Source: Salmonella enterica subsp. diarizonae (GTDB lineage: Bacteria; Pseudomonadota; Gammaproteobacteria; Enterobacterales; Enterobacteriaceae). Taken from it: 64,000 bases of DNA. The translations under genes were made by a program, and so were the position numbers. This document shows positions 37,447 through 46,237 of the stretch, in pieces (the stretch's first letter is position 1; each line of letters opens with the position of its first letter). The stretch lies in assembly GCF_008692785.1 (NCBI RefSeq), contig NZ_VXJV01000008.1:124001-188000 (forward strand). The letters run 5' to 3'. The notes under the pieces were generated by a model, which worked only from the letters and a program-made list of their open reading frames with translations, searched no databases and was not told the origin of the DNA.

Positions 37447-38445
37447 ATGCACATCAATTCAGCGAAAACCTATGCCAGGGCGTTTACCGCAAATACACAA
37501 CTGCATGAAGCTGCAGGAAATTATGAAAATAAACTTGCCACTAAAATCGCCAAAGGAATCGTTGGAGCACTCACTCTGGGAATTGGATATGGTATTATCC
37601 GACTAATTGAAAATTATTGCAACGTTCGTGATAAAATTAATGATTATTGCGCTAATGCCGAGAATATTCATAATGGGATTGCGGTAGCTATAGTGACGGG
37701 GAATAACGTTGCCGAGATTAAACTCCAGGACAATAGAATTTTAACATTAGAACAAATTAACCATGAGCACGTTAGTGAATCCTCTGTAAGGATATCAGAT
37801 GGTGAGCATACAGAAGAAATCCCAGGAACGTTTAGCGATATCTGTATGAAGCTAGGTCAGGAGTTTAATAATGCGCCTGGTCTGTATAACATTAGCAGTC
37901 AATATCAGCCGCTGGACTTCTTTTTACAGATGCGAGCCTGCACAATTGCGCCAGTCATTAACTTTTCGCCGGTCACCGGACAATATGAAAATTTATATGA
38001 GAATAATATTCTCAATATACATAATGCACTTAGCAAGGCTATATCCATGGAAATGACAGGGGCAAAAGTAACGTTAATCGGAGGGTCGGAAATTGAATTT
38101 AGTATCTCGCAAGAATCAGGCGACGAACAAAAAAAATCACAGATAACTAATGGGTTACAAGTTATGGAAGTTGAAGGTACTTTCACCGATCTCTGTCGGG
38201 AATACGAGTTATTACTTTATACAAAAGACCAGAATATTGATTTTACAACGCTGGATGAAAGGTTAGCTGAGGTAAAAGCGAATAAAAACTCAGCCGGGGC
38301 AATCCCTGATCTGGAAGACTTTACTCTTACAGCACGCTGTATGGCTGACGCAGAAACGGCGCGTCTTGCAGAAGCCACCCAACGGTTTAATGCAGCGTAT
38401 GGTGATAGCGCGCCACCTTCAAGACCCCCACTACGTTTTAAGTAA
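37447..38445 (+). CDS. Hypothetical protein with two internal repeats (332 residues), possible effector
   Basis: AGGGGAG lies just before ATG. Residues about 32-55 form a Gly-rich hydrophobic segment (KGIVGALTLGIGYGIIRLI). Two copies of a module of about 80 residues follow (about 75-150 and 195-265). Each starts with a NIHN motif followed by an AI pair and ends with an E(I/V)xGTF(S/T)D(I/L)C motif. A Pro-rich basic C-terminus follows. There is no cleavable signal peptide. Its place in the AT-rich block with sopE2, its modular structure and its Ser/Asn-rich N-terminus are compatible with a type III effector or a toxin, but this is inference. Confidence 0.65.
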   Translation: MHINSAKTYARAFTANTQLHEAAGNYENKLATKIAKGIVGALTLGIGYGIIRLIENYCNVRDKINDYCANAENIHNGIAVAIVTGNNVAEIKLQDNRILTLEQINHEHVSESSVRISDGEHTEEIPGTFSDICMKLGQEFNNAPGLYNISSQYQPLDFFLQMRACTIAPVINFSPVTGQYENLYENNILNIHNALSKAISMEMTGAKVTLIGGSEIEFSISQESGDEQKKSQITNGLQVMEVEGTFTDLCREYELLLYTKDQNIDFTTLDERLAEVKANKNSAGAIPDLEDFTLTARCMADAETARLAEATQRFNAAYGDSAPPSRPPLRFK

Positions 38446-38592
38446 TGAATAATGGAAACGTACGCTATCCATGCCTGAGATCACTCAAGCTAAAAACAAA
38501 TAATGCCGAAACCTGTGGCGCACTTGAATCCCGTACAAGAATGTTCAAGTAACGCTTCAGGCAGTCTGTCCGGCTGCTGTAAGTATCCCGTA

Positions 38593-39342
38593 TTATACGC
38601 TCAGTTCAGTTTGCAGTTTATGTAACAGCGCAATATGTTTTTGTATCCGGACAATGCCGCCGACAAGCTGCTGACTGAGTACCTCTAGTTGTGCAAGGTC
38701 GCTGGACAATTGATTAAACTCCGTTCCCTCAACCCCCTTATCAATTATTTTATTTATCATTTCATGATAGCGAGAATGTATCTCCCCAAGCGAACGGAAT
38801 ATCGGTAAATGTGAGTACGCTTTTTTACCTCGTCCATTATACCACAGGCCCAGATGACACTTTTCAGCGCTCATCAATTTCAGCGACGCGTTATCATCTC
38901 CGCCAAGAATAATCGCCATAAATACTCGCTCGCGCCATAAGAAATGCTTTATTGTGATAACCGACAAGTCGAGTAATTCAGCAGCATAACGCTGCTCAAC
39001 CGAAAATGTATGAATCCTTTCGGCAACTGAAGAGGCAGTGGTATGAAATTCTCTCAACTGCTGCAATAACGATTTTCTTCTCACTGGGGACAGAGGAGTC
39101 CTTTCAGAGTCAGCATATTTTGTTTCTTTAGCATTCCAGTGCTCAAGACGCCTGATAACCAACCTACTCCGGTTGGCGCTGTCCTGTAGCTCTCCGGCCA
39201 ATAGCCGATGAGCTGAACATAAGTGCTCCAGATTTTCACGAACGCTGCCAAGTCCATCGGTCAGGTAGCTAAGACTGGTTAACTTACTCTGCTGAAGACG
39301 GTAAATGTACTGCATTCTTTTTATAGTATCGGGCATTTCCAC
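38593..39342 (-). CDS. Orphan CZB-domain zinc-binding protein (249 residues)
   Basis: The C-terminal half carries the chemoreceptor zinc-binding pattern: His123 (IKHFLWRE), Cys152 within KCHLGLWYNG (the CxLGxWY signature), His179 and His183 (EIHSRYHEMI). In CZB proteins the Cys-zinc centre senses zinc or hypochlorous acid and usually controls a chemoreceptor or diguanylate cyclase. Here the N-terminal 110 residues are helical and charged with no output domain and no membrane segment, so it is a stand-alone cytoplasmic sensor. It lies upstream of, and divergent from, the fimbrial operon, which makes a regulatory link possible. Confidence 0.75.
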   Translation of the reverse strand: MEMPDTIKRMQYIYRLQQSKLTSLSYLTDGLGSVRENLEHLCSAHRLLAGELQDSANRSRLVIRRLEHWNAKETKYADSERTPLSPVRRKSLLQQLREFHTTASSVAERIHTFSVEQRYAAELLDLSVITIKHFLWRERVFMAIILGGDDNASLKLMSAEKCHLGLWYNGRGKKAYSHLPIFRSLGEIHSRYHEMINKIIDKGVEGTEFNQLSSDLAQLEVLSQQLVGGIVRIQKHIALLHKLQTELSV

Positions 39343-39491
39343 TACTCCACTACAGCGGTGTCATCATGGGATAATCCACATATCGCTTACTGATGAGAAA
39401 CATCAGTTCGGGATTCTGCAATTTCCTCTATGAAAAAGCTCACGTTCGTACGACAGATACAGATTAGAGACAGCAGGTTATAACTTTAAAG

Positions 39492-39524
39492 CGAATTTAT
39501 CGATCATAACGATCGATAAATTCG
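39492..39524. repeat. Perfect 14-bp inverted repeat with two GATC sites
   Basis: CGAATTTATCGATC and GATCGATAAATTCG flank ATAAC. No T run follows, so it is more likely an operator than a terminator. Each arm ends in a GATC Dam site (39502 and 39511). It lies about 150 bases upstream of the CZB gene start. Confidence 0.75.
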
Positions 39525-40079
39525 ATTATAGCGAGCATTAACCTCACCAGACGACAAAGCATCAGACCTTATACCTGCCAATGCCATCACATTTAGGTAC
39601 CCGATTATTCAGGATGGATAAAAAGAGGTCGGATAAACAAAGGGTAACGTTCCAGTCTTCTGACCTCCTGACAACTACACAATGTTAGCTGTTGTAGTTT
39701 CATACTGCGTTGAGTGCAGCGAGGAAAATAGCGGCATATCGTGACAGGCATCACAATTAAAGAAATATGTCGCTTTGCCGATTAATCTTTATCGAATTTA
39801 CACCAGGACAGTTTATAAATATTCATAAACTTAACGAATTGGAGTTAATGATCTGATACTTGCCGCTACAACAGGATTTAATCCTGTTAATTGCGACTAT
39901 TTGAACGCATTTTTGAAATTATCATTCATGATATTTAGTTCCCCCACAAAACAAAAGATACATTTCATCTATAATATTACAAAATATTTCATAACCACAG
40001 TGAATATCTACAGGCAAGGCATTCCCCATACTAATAATTCTTTTAAAAAGTGTTTCCCTGATGATTATTCTTAAATCAC

Positions 40080-40105
40080 GATCATAAACATCGATCGTAT
40101 CGATC
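40080..40105. promoter_or_regulatory. Cluster of three GATC Dam sites upstream of the fimbrial operon
   Basis: GATC occurs at 40080, 40093 and 40102, within 26 bases. The S. Typhimurium std operon is known to have a cluster of three GATC sites upstream of its promoter, through which Dam methylation, SeqA and HdfR control phase-variable expression. The same arrangement here, before a std-type operon, suggests the same switch. Confidence 0.65.
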
Positions 40106-40318
40106 TATTTTTATTATTTTAATTTAAATGAGACTTTTCTTATAACTATCCAGGCATTAGCTGAAATAGCAGCATCCTGAGATCGGTTCAGACATGTTGG
40201 TTGTCTCCTGGCATCTATTATTAATACCTGCTTCACCTGAACGCTTCTCATTAATATTTTCAGACCTGTTTTCAGCCTGTGCTCAATAATTCTCATTTGC
40301 TCAAAGGACATATTATCT

Positions 40319-40933
40319 ATGCGTAATAAAATAATACTTGCCATGACGGCTGCCGGTATGATGTGCGCCACTTCGGCTTTTGCTGCTGGTGCTATTGCCA
40401 CCACTGACGCTGGCGGAGGGACAATGACCTTCAGTGGCTCAGTCATTGATGCGCCGTGCAGCATTGTGCCGGACAGCCAGAACATCAAAGTGGACCTGGG
40501 TCAGGTCAGTATGAAATCACTATCAGCAGCAGACAAGTACTCCAGTTCGGTTCCTGTTACCATAAGTCTGACCGGATGTTCATTTGAGGCAGCCCCTGGC
40601 ACGCCACCGACAGATGGCACAACAGGTAACTATTCAAAAGTGGCCGTAACATTCCCTGGTGTTATGCCCCCACCGGGCGGCGATTTGGTTAAAGGAGAAA
40701 TAGCAAATACCGCAAACTCCCCTGCCGCTAATGTAGCTATTCAGCTCCTGAAAGGTGATGGCGTTAATCCTGTGGACCTGAGCAAGACGACACCTACAAC
40801 AGGTGATATTACACTGGATACCTCTTCGGCAACCAATAAGCTGAATTTCTTTGCCCGTATGATAACCGTTGGCGGAGCAGCCTCCCAGGGCGCTGTCGGC
40901 GCCACAGTCACCTATAAACTGAAATATTTCTGA
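40319..40933 (+). CDS. Major fimbrial subunit, StdA-like
   Basis: This 204-residue pilin has a clear signal peptide (MRNKIILAMTAAGMMCATSAFA). The mature protein has the pilin disulfide pair (SVIDAPCSIVPD near residue 46 and SLTGCSFE near residue 83), alternating beta-strands and a C-terminal aromatic donor-groove motif ending VTYKLKYF. AAAGGA lies about 11 bases before the ATG. It is the first gene of a six-gene operon resembling stdABCDEF. Subunits are exported by Sec and assembled by the chaperone and usher encoded next. Confidence 0.85.
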   Translation: MRNKIILAMTAAGMMCATSAFAAGAIATTDAGGGTMTFSGSVIDAPCSIVPDSQNIKVDLGQVSMKSLSAADKYSSSVPVTISLTGCSFEAAPGTPPTDGTTGNYSKVAVTFPGVMPPPGGDLVKGEIANTANSPAANVAIQLLKGDGVNPVDLSKTTPTTGDITLDTSSATNKLNFFARMITVGGAASQGAVGATVTYKLKYF

Positions 40934-41121
40934 TACGGTCCGCAGGCCGGTATTTATTTCAGACAGTAATAAACAGTTTCGCTGTTTATTTATCCGGCAT
41001 ACTCGGGCACCGGAACTGTTTATTTTCTTTCTTCAGTGGCGGGCTGATATTTCACGGAGCGGTTTATATCAGCAGCAACGGATTTTAATTTATTCAGGTA
41101 ACACGGACAGCGACACATACC

Positions 41122-43605
41122 ATGAAAATAACCCGGCCGGCACTGCTGATTACCCTGAATATACTGACGTTACCGGCAGGGGCGACACAGTTCAGCGCCG
41201 GTTTTCTTAAAAACAGTGACCACAGCAGCGTGGATTTATCCGCCTTCAGCCGGGATGGCTACGTTGCGCCGGGAGATTACCTGCTTGATATTTACCTGAA
41301 CGACAGACTCATCCGCAGCCAGTACAGCGTCAGGGTGGTGGAGACCGGCAACGGTCGCTCACGCTTCTGCATCACCCCGGCACTGACAGACATGCTCGGG
41401 CTGAAAGAGGAGAGCCGCCGTCAGCTTGTCCCGGTCGAAGGGACGGACGGTCAGTGCCTTAACCTGAGCACAGCGGACAGCAGGGTACAGTATTCACCGG
41501 ACAACCAGTCCCTGTCCGTCACCCTGCCCCAGGCGTGGATGGAATACCAGGACCCGGACTGGGTGCCCCCGGCCCGCTGGAGCGAGGGCGTCACGGCGGC
41601 CCTGCTGGACTATAACCTGATGGCCAACCGGTACATGCCGCATCAGGGTGAGACCTCCACCAGTTACAGTCTGTACGGCACCGCCGGGTTTAACCTCGGC
41701 GCCTGGCGCCTGCGCAGCGATTATCAGTACAACCGCTATGCCAGCGGAAACGGCAGCGTGCAGTCTGATTTTTACCTGCCGCAGACGTATCTGTTCCGGG
41801 CGCTGCCCTCACTGCGCTCGAAACTGACGCTGGGACAGACGTATCTCAGCTCCGCCATTTTTGACTCCTTCCGCTTTGCCGGACTCACCCTGGCCAGCGA
41901 TGAGCGCATGCTGCCGTCCTCCCTGCAGGGATATGCCCCGCAAATCAGCGGCATTGCGAACAGTAACGCGCAGGTGACCGTCAGCCAGAACGGCCGCATG
42001 CTGTACCAGACCCGGGTGTCTCCCGGACCGTTCGTACTGCCGGACCTGAGCCAGAACATCAGCGGCAATCTTGACGTGACGGTGCGCGAAAGCGACGGCA
42101 GCGTCCGGGCCTGGCAGGTCAACACGGCCAGCGTGCCTTTTATGGCCCGTCAGGGGCAGGTTCGCTACAAGGTGGCCGCCGGACGTCCGCTGTACGGCGG
42201 GACGCATAACAACAGCACGGTCAGTCCCGACTTTCTGCTCGGCGAGGCCACCTGGGGAGCATTTAATAACACCTCGCTGTACGGCGGCGTGATTGCCTCC
42301 ACCGGCGATTACCAGTCCGTCGCCCTGGGTGCGGCGCAGAACATGGGGCTCTACGGCGCGATATCGGTGGATGTCACCCGCTCGGATGCACAGCTCCCGC
42401 ACGGGCAGATCCAGTCCGGTTACAGCTACCGGGTTAACTACACCAAAACGTTTAACAGTACCGGCAGCACGCTGGCGTTCGTCGGATACCGTTTCTCTGA
42501 CCGGCATTTTCTGTCCCTGCAGGAGTATCTGGCGCGTTCCGTGTATGACGGGGAGTATCTTCAGGATGAAAAGCAGAGCTACTCCGTAAGCTGGAATCAG
42601 TATCTGTCAGCCCTGAACATGAATGCCTCGCTTTCCCTGAGCCGTCTCAGTTACTGGAATGCTGATTCAAACAATAACTGGACCCTGTCGCTCAGTAAGT
42701 CGATGAATATGGGGCCCGTACACGGCATTAACCTGTCACTGTCACTGTCCCGTAATCAGTCGGCGTACAACCGGACACAAAACCAGGTTTATTTCCAGGT
42801 CAGTGTCCCCTGGGGGGACAGTCGCCAGGTGAGTTACAGCCTGCAGAAGGATAACCAGGGCAGTATGCTGCAGACCGTGAATTACAGCGATTTCCATAAC
42901 CCGGATACCTCATGGAATATCAGCGCCGGCCATAACCGGTATGACAGCAACAGCAGTGACAGCTTCAGCGGGAGTATCCAGAGCCGTCTGCCGTGGGGCC
43001 AGGCCAGCGCGGATGCCACCCTGCAGCCCGGTCAGTACCGCAGTCTGGGGCTGAACTGGTATGGCTCACTGACCGCCACGGCACATGGCGCTGCGTTCAG
43101 CCAGTCAATGGCCGGGAATGAGCCGCGGATGATGATTGATACCGGAGACGTGTCCGGAGTGCCGGTTAACGGCAACAGCGGCGTGACCAACCACTTCGGG
43201 GTGGCCGTGGTGAGCGCGGGCAGCAGCTATCGCCCGGGCGACGTCTCCGTGGATGTGTCCGCGTTGCCGGACGGCGTGGATGTGGCTGACCCGGTGATCA
43301 GCCAGGTACTGACGGAAGGGGCCGTCGGTTACAGGAAGATAGACGTCAGCCAGGGAGAACAGATATTCGGGCATATCCGGCTGGCTGACGGCACAAGTCC
43401 GCCATTCGGCGCGCAGGTCGTGTCGGAGAAAACCGGTAAAACGGCGGGGATGGCGGGTGATAACGGGCTGGTCTACCTGACGGGCATTGATGCTTCAGAG
43501 CGGAATGCTCTGGTCGTGACATGGGGCGGCAGGCCGCAGTGCCGGCTGTCCCTGCCGGAGAACGCGAATCTCAGCCGGGGAGCCCTGCTGCTTCCCTGCC
43601 GGTGA
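41122..43605 (+). CDS. Outer-membrane fimbrial usher, StdB-like
   Basis: This 827-residue usher has a signal peptide (to about residue 21) and an N-terminal periplasmic domain with a Cys pair (RFCITP, GQCLNLS). A 24-strand barrel with the central plug lies at about 130-640, and two C-terminal domains end in the usual Cys pair (PQCRLSLP ... LLPCR). Ushers thread chaperone-bound pilins through the outer membrane. The GC content is clearly higher than in the genes to the left. The intergenic gap after the subunit (about 190 bases) is a place for transcript attenuation, giving more subunit than usher. Confidence 0.9.
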   Translation: MKITRPALLITLNILTLPAGATQFSAGFLKNSDHSSVDLSAFSRDGYVAPGDYLLDIYLNDRLIRSQYSVRVVETGNGRSRFCITPALTDMLGLKEESRRQLVPVEGTDGQCLNLSTADSRVQYSPDNQSLSVTLPQAWMEYQDPDWVPPARWSEGVTAALLDYNLMANRYMPHQGETSTSYSLYGTAGFNLGAWRLRSDYQYNRYASGNGSVQSDFYLPQTYLFRALPSLRSKLTLGQTYLSSAIFDSFRFAGLTLASDERMLPSSLQGYAPQISGIANSNAQVTVSQNGRMLYQTRVSPGPFVLPDLSQNISGNLDVTVRESDGSVRAWQVNTASVPFMARQGQVRYKVAAGRPLYGGTHNNSTVSPDFLLGEATWGAFNNTSLYGGVIASTGDYQSVALGAAQNMGLYGAISVDVTRSDAQLPHGQIQSGYSYRVNYTKTFNSTGSTLAFVGYRFSDRHFLSLQEYLARSVYDGEYLQDEKQSYSVSWNQYLSALNMNASLSLSRLSYWNADSNNNWTLSLSKSMNMGPVHGINLSLSLSRNQSAYNRTQNQVYFQVSVPWGDSRQVSYSLQKDNQGSMLQTVNYSDFHNPDTSWNISAGHNRYDSNSSDSFSGSIQSRLPWGQASADATLQPGQYRSLGLNWYGSLTATAHGAAFSQSMAGNEPRMMIDTGDVSGVPVNGNSGVTNHFGVAVVSAGSSYRPGDVSVDVSALPDGVDVADPVISQVLTEGAVGYRKIDVSQGEQIFGHIRLADGTSPPFGAQVVSEKTGKTAGMAGDNGLVYLTGIDASERNALVVTWGGRPQCRLSLPENANLSRGALLLPCR

Positions 43606-43665
43606 CGGCCTGCGACAGGCGTGCAACACAGCAGACGTACAACATTATTCTTACGGAGAGAAAAG

Positions 43666-44418
43666 GTGAACAACAGACAGACAGCGATGCTCATTGCCGG
43701 CCTGGTCCTTGTCCTTGCCGGGCCCGGTACTGGCCAGGCGGCCATCAATGTTGACCGCACCCGTATCATCATGAGCAGCGATGCAAAAGCCGTCTCCGTC
43801 GGGCTGAGTAACGACAGTCCCGACGCCCCCTATCTGGCGCAGTCATGGATGGAGGACAGCCTGGGAAAAGCGACAAATATACTGATAGCGCTGCCGCCGC
43901 TGCAGCGCATCGATGCGGGAAAAAAATCCCGGGTCAGGATAATGCGGGTGGAGAATGCAGGCACCGCCCCGCTGCCGGCAGACCGGGAGAGCCTGTTTTA
44001 TTTTAACGTCAGGGAAATCCCACCGGCGCCGGAGGACAAAAACAAAAATATCCTGCAGCTTGCCACCCAGAGCCAGTTGAAGCTGTTCCTGCGCCCGGCC
44101 ACGCTGGCGGCGGAGGGGAACGCCTCGCCGGAGAAGATGCTGCTGGTACAGTCCGCCGGCGGGTCGCTGACGCTGAAAAATCCGACGCCGTATTACATCA
44201 CGCTTGTCTGGCTGGGACAAAGTCCGAAACAGAAACTGGCGGGCTTTAAGGAAGGCACGATGGTGGCCCCGTTTTCATCGCTGCCGGTGAATGCCGTCCT
44301 GCCTGCCGGAACTGGCCAGATAATGGTGGGCAATGTGGATGACTATGGCGGGCTGCGGATGAACCGCTTCATCTGCACGTCAGGAAGATGTACTTATCAG
44401 GAGCGTATCAATGAATAA
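43666..44418 (+). CDS. Periplasmic fimbrial chaperone, StdC-like
   Basis: This 250-residue PapD-like chaperone starts at GTG 43666 with GGAG seven bases upstream; the longer frame to 43621 overlaps the leader and adds 15 unlikely residues. It has a signal peptide, the N-terminal domain ending RESLFYFNVREIPP (the chaperone-signature strand) and the conserved Arg/Lys pair in RTRIIM and the LFLRPA strand. The second domain contains NPTPYYITL. It caps pilins by donor-strand complementation. The stop overlaps the adhesin start by eight bases. Confidence 0.9.
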   Translation: MNNRQTAMLIAGLVLVLAGPGTGQAAINVDRTRIIMSSDAKAVSVGLSNDSPDAPYLAQSWMEDSLGKATNILIALPPLQRIDAGKKSRVRIMRVENAGTAPLPADRESLFYFNVREIPPAPEDKNKNILQLATQSQLKLFLRPATLAAEGNASPEKMLLVQSAGGSLTLKNPTPYYITLVWLGQSPKQKLAGFKEGTMVAPFSSLPVNAVLPAGTGQIMVGNVDDYGGLRMNRFICTSGRCTYQERINE

Positions 44419-45601
44419 GGTGATGTACGGAGAAAACAGGAGACGTGGCGGCAGGAATATGTTATGCCGGCTGCTCCGGTCCGGACGGTGGTTTTTATGT
44501 CTGGCGCTGCTCTGTTCTGTCATGTTGCCGGGATTTGCCAGCGCGGCAGAGCCTGTTCCGGCTACAGCGCAATGTACGGACTGGAACAATAGCCAGGGAG
44601 ATATACAACTAAAGCTGCCGGCCTCTGTCACTATTCAGCCCGGTATGGTCGACATTCCTCCCATCCCGTCGGTCACCGTTAAGTATAAATGTAGCGTACC
44701 GGACAGTAACAATCACACAGTGGCTATAGTCTCTCTTGCCGATGCGCATAATTTAATTGGCTCACTGAAATCACTTGGGCTGACACTGAAAATGACGATT
44801 ACTGATAGCTCCGGAGGGGCCGTAGGTCATTGGACTTTTCCCGCCCCGGGGGGGGGGATATACCCTGAATATGTAGCGATCGGCGATTCTTATAAGGGTA
44901 ATGACGGTACCGGTGAGAGAACGATGACCATCAATGCAACCCTGTCAAGAAATCCATCACAAAGTACCCGCCCCGGGTTTTATGCGATACCCTCGCTGTC
45001 TGCTTTCAGACTGAAACCTTATTATAATTATGGCAGTGGTCCATTACTGACTTCTCCGGCAATAAGATTACAGTATGTCCCGACATGTTTTGTGAGGTTC
45101 CAACTGGATAAAAATAACATTAACTTTGGACCGGTAATGACAACAGATGTGGACAGTTCTTTTTCCCGGAGAGATAACTTTACTGTCACTGCAGATGTAA
45201 ACCCAAACTGTAACAGCGGGCAGTTCGGAAATCTCCTTGGCGGCTATACCCCCCAACTGACAGGGGCACAGACATATTATCTGGACCTCCCTTTAAAGGT
45301 CTCTTTTACACTGCAGGGTGGAGGATATATTTCAGGGAATTCCATTCTTCTGTATAAGCAAGACACACTAACAAAAAATGGCCTGAAACTGACAATAACT
45401 GACCCGGATAATCACCCGGTTAAGTTTGGTGAAATCATTTCACCTGATGCCCAGTCACTACCTGGCAATAAACTAGGTGAATTCAGTAATGGAAATTTTA
45501 ATGCTAAAAAAATATATAACGTCAAACTGTCCGCCACAGGAGAACCGGCATTAACCGGAAAATACAACGCACAAGTTCTCGTTAAGGTGGAATATTACTG
45601 A
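44411..45601 (+). CDS. Fimbrial tip adhesin/minor subunit, StdD-like
   Basis: This 396-residue exported protein has a long basic N-terminus and then a signal peptide (FLCLALLCSVMLPGFASA). The N-terminal half, with Cys in TAQCTDW and KYKCSVP, is a likely receptor-binding domain. The C-terminal half, with Cys in PTCFVRF and NPNCNSG and ending ALTGKYNAQVLVKVEYY, is a pilin-type domain. A G10 tract at 44848-44857 lies in the adhesin domain (codons for PGGG). The start overlaps the chaperone stop. By analogy with Std fimbriae it may bind a fucosylated glycan; the ligand is not evident from sequence. Confidence 0.82.
   Translation: MNKVMYGENRRRGGRNMLCRLLRSGRWFLCLALLCSVMLPGFASAAEPVPATAQCTDWNNSQGDIQLKLPASVTIQPGMVDIPPIPSVTVKYKCSVPDSNNHTVAIVSLADAHNLIGSLKSLGLTLKMTITDSSGGAVGHWTFPAPGGGIYPEYVAIGDSYKGNDGTGERTMTINATLSRNPSQSTRPGFYAIPSLSAFRLKPYYNYGSGPLLTSPAIRLQYVPTCFVRFQLDKNNINFGPVMTTDVDSSFSRRDNFTVTADVNPNCNSGQFGNLLGGYTPQLTGAQTYYLDLPLKVSFTLQGGGYISGNSILLYKQDTLTKNGLKLTITDPDNHPVKFGEIISPDAQSLPGNKLGEFSNGNFNAKKIYNVKLSATGEPALTGKYNAQVLVKVEYY
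44848..44857 (+). repeat. G10 homopolymer inside the adhesin gene
   Basis: Ten consecutive G residues follow four C residues in the coding strand. Loss or gain of one base would truncate the adhesin at about residue 150, so this is a candidate slipped-strand site. In this copy the frame is open. Confidence 0.9.
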
Positions 45602-45727
45602 TTATTTCCGGTGGAGAGCATAATAATCCATCGGCTGAACACCGTCATAAAAATAATAAACATATTAATAATATTTAATGATACCTCAGGCCTTTCTTTT
45701 TTCGTTAATTATGATGACGAGGTTTTT

Positions 45728-46237
45728 ATGTGCCCTGATAACACACACGCAAAAAAGCGGTACCTGACGCCCGGTAACGATATGCATTATCCCGGTCAGT
45801 CAAACCATGACGCCTGCTTTATTCCAGAGAGCGTCCGCCAGTATGCCAGCGAGCCCTTATATATCATCGTCGCGCACTGGTGCCAACAGCAGCAGGACTG
45901 GGTCCAACGCAACCAGATATCAGAGGCGTTTCATATTACTGCCAGACGGGCCAGTTACCTGATTGCCTATCTGCGAAGTAAAGCTTCGCGGGTAGTCTGT
46001 GTCTGCCGCCATCAGACTCTGCCTAATAAAGCGCTACGCTATGAGATTTATATTATTCGTGTTCTTAACAATCCCAATCCAGCTCGCCGTGAACGGCTCG
46101 TAACGCCACCGGTATCCCGGCGCAGGGTCGGGAATGCCGACAAGACGATGGCGAATGTGTTGTGGAACCAGCTGTGCAGTAACAGAAATGCGGGGAAAAT
46201 CCTGAAAAAGGAGAAAGATGAAGATGACAGGAAATAA
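45728..46237 (+). CDS. CaiF/GrlA-type transcriptional regulator, StdE-like
   Basis: This 169-residue regulator starts at ATG 45728 with GACGAGG upstream; the frame stays open to 45611 but without a ribosome-binding site. The core (SEPLYIIVAHWCQQQ ... QISEAFHITARRASYLIAYL) is a helix-turn-helix of the CaiF/GrlA family, with cysteines in VVCVCRHQ. In std operons StdE is such a regulator and affects flagellar and SPI-1 genes. Position after the adhesin gene matches stdE. It overlaps the next gene by 20 bases. Confidence 0.75.
   Translation: MCPDNTHAKKRYLTPGNDMHYPGQSNHDACFIPESVRQYASEPLYIIVAHWCQQQQDWVQRNQISEAFHITARRASYLIAYLRSKASRVVCVCRHQTLPNKALRYEIYIIRVLNNPNPARRERLVTPPVSRRRVGNADKTMANVLWNQLCSNRNAGKILKKEKDEDDRK

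Larger units (their letters stand above)
39343..40318. other. Regulatory region upstream of the std-type operon
   Basis: Nearly 1 kb without a gene separates the CZB gene from the fimbrial operon. It holds the 14-bp inverted repeat and the GATC cluster listed separately, otherwise AT-rich DNA. The 124-codon minus frame near 40114-40488 overlaps the major-subunit gene and is not called. Confidence 0.6.
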
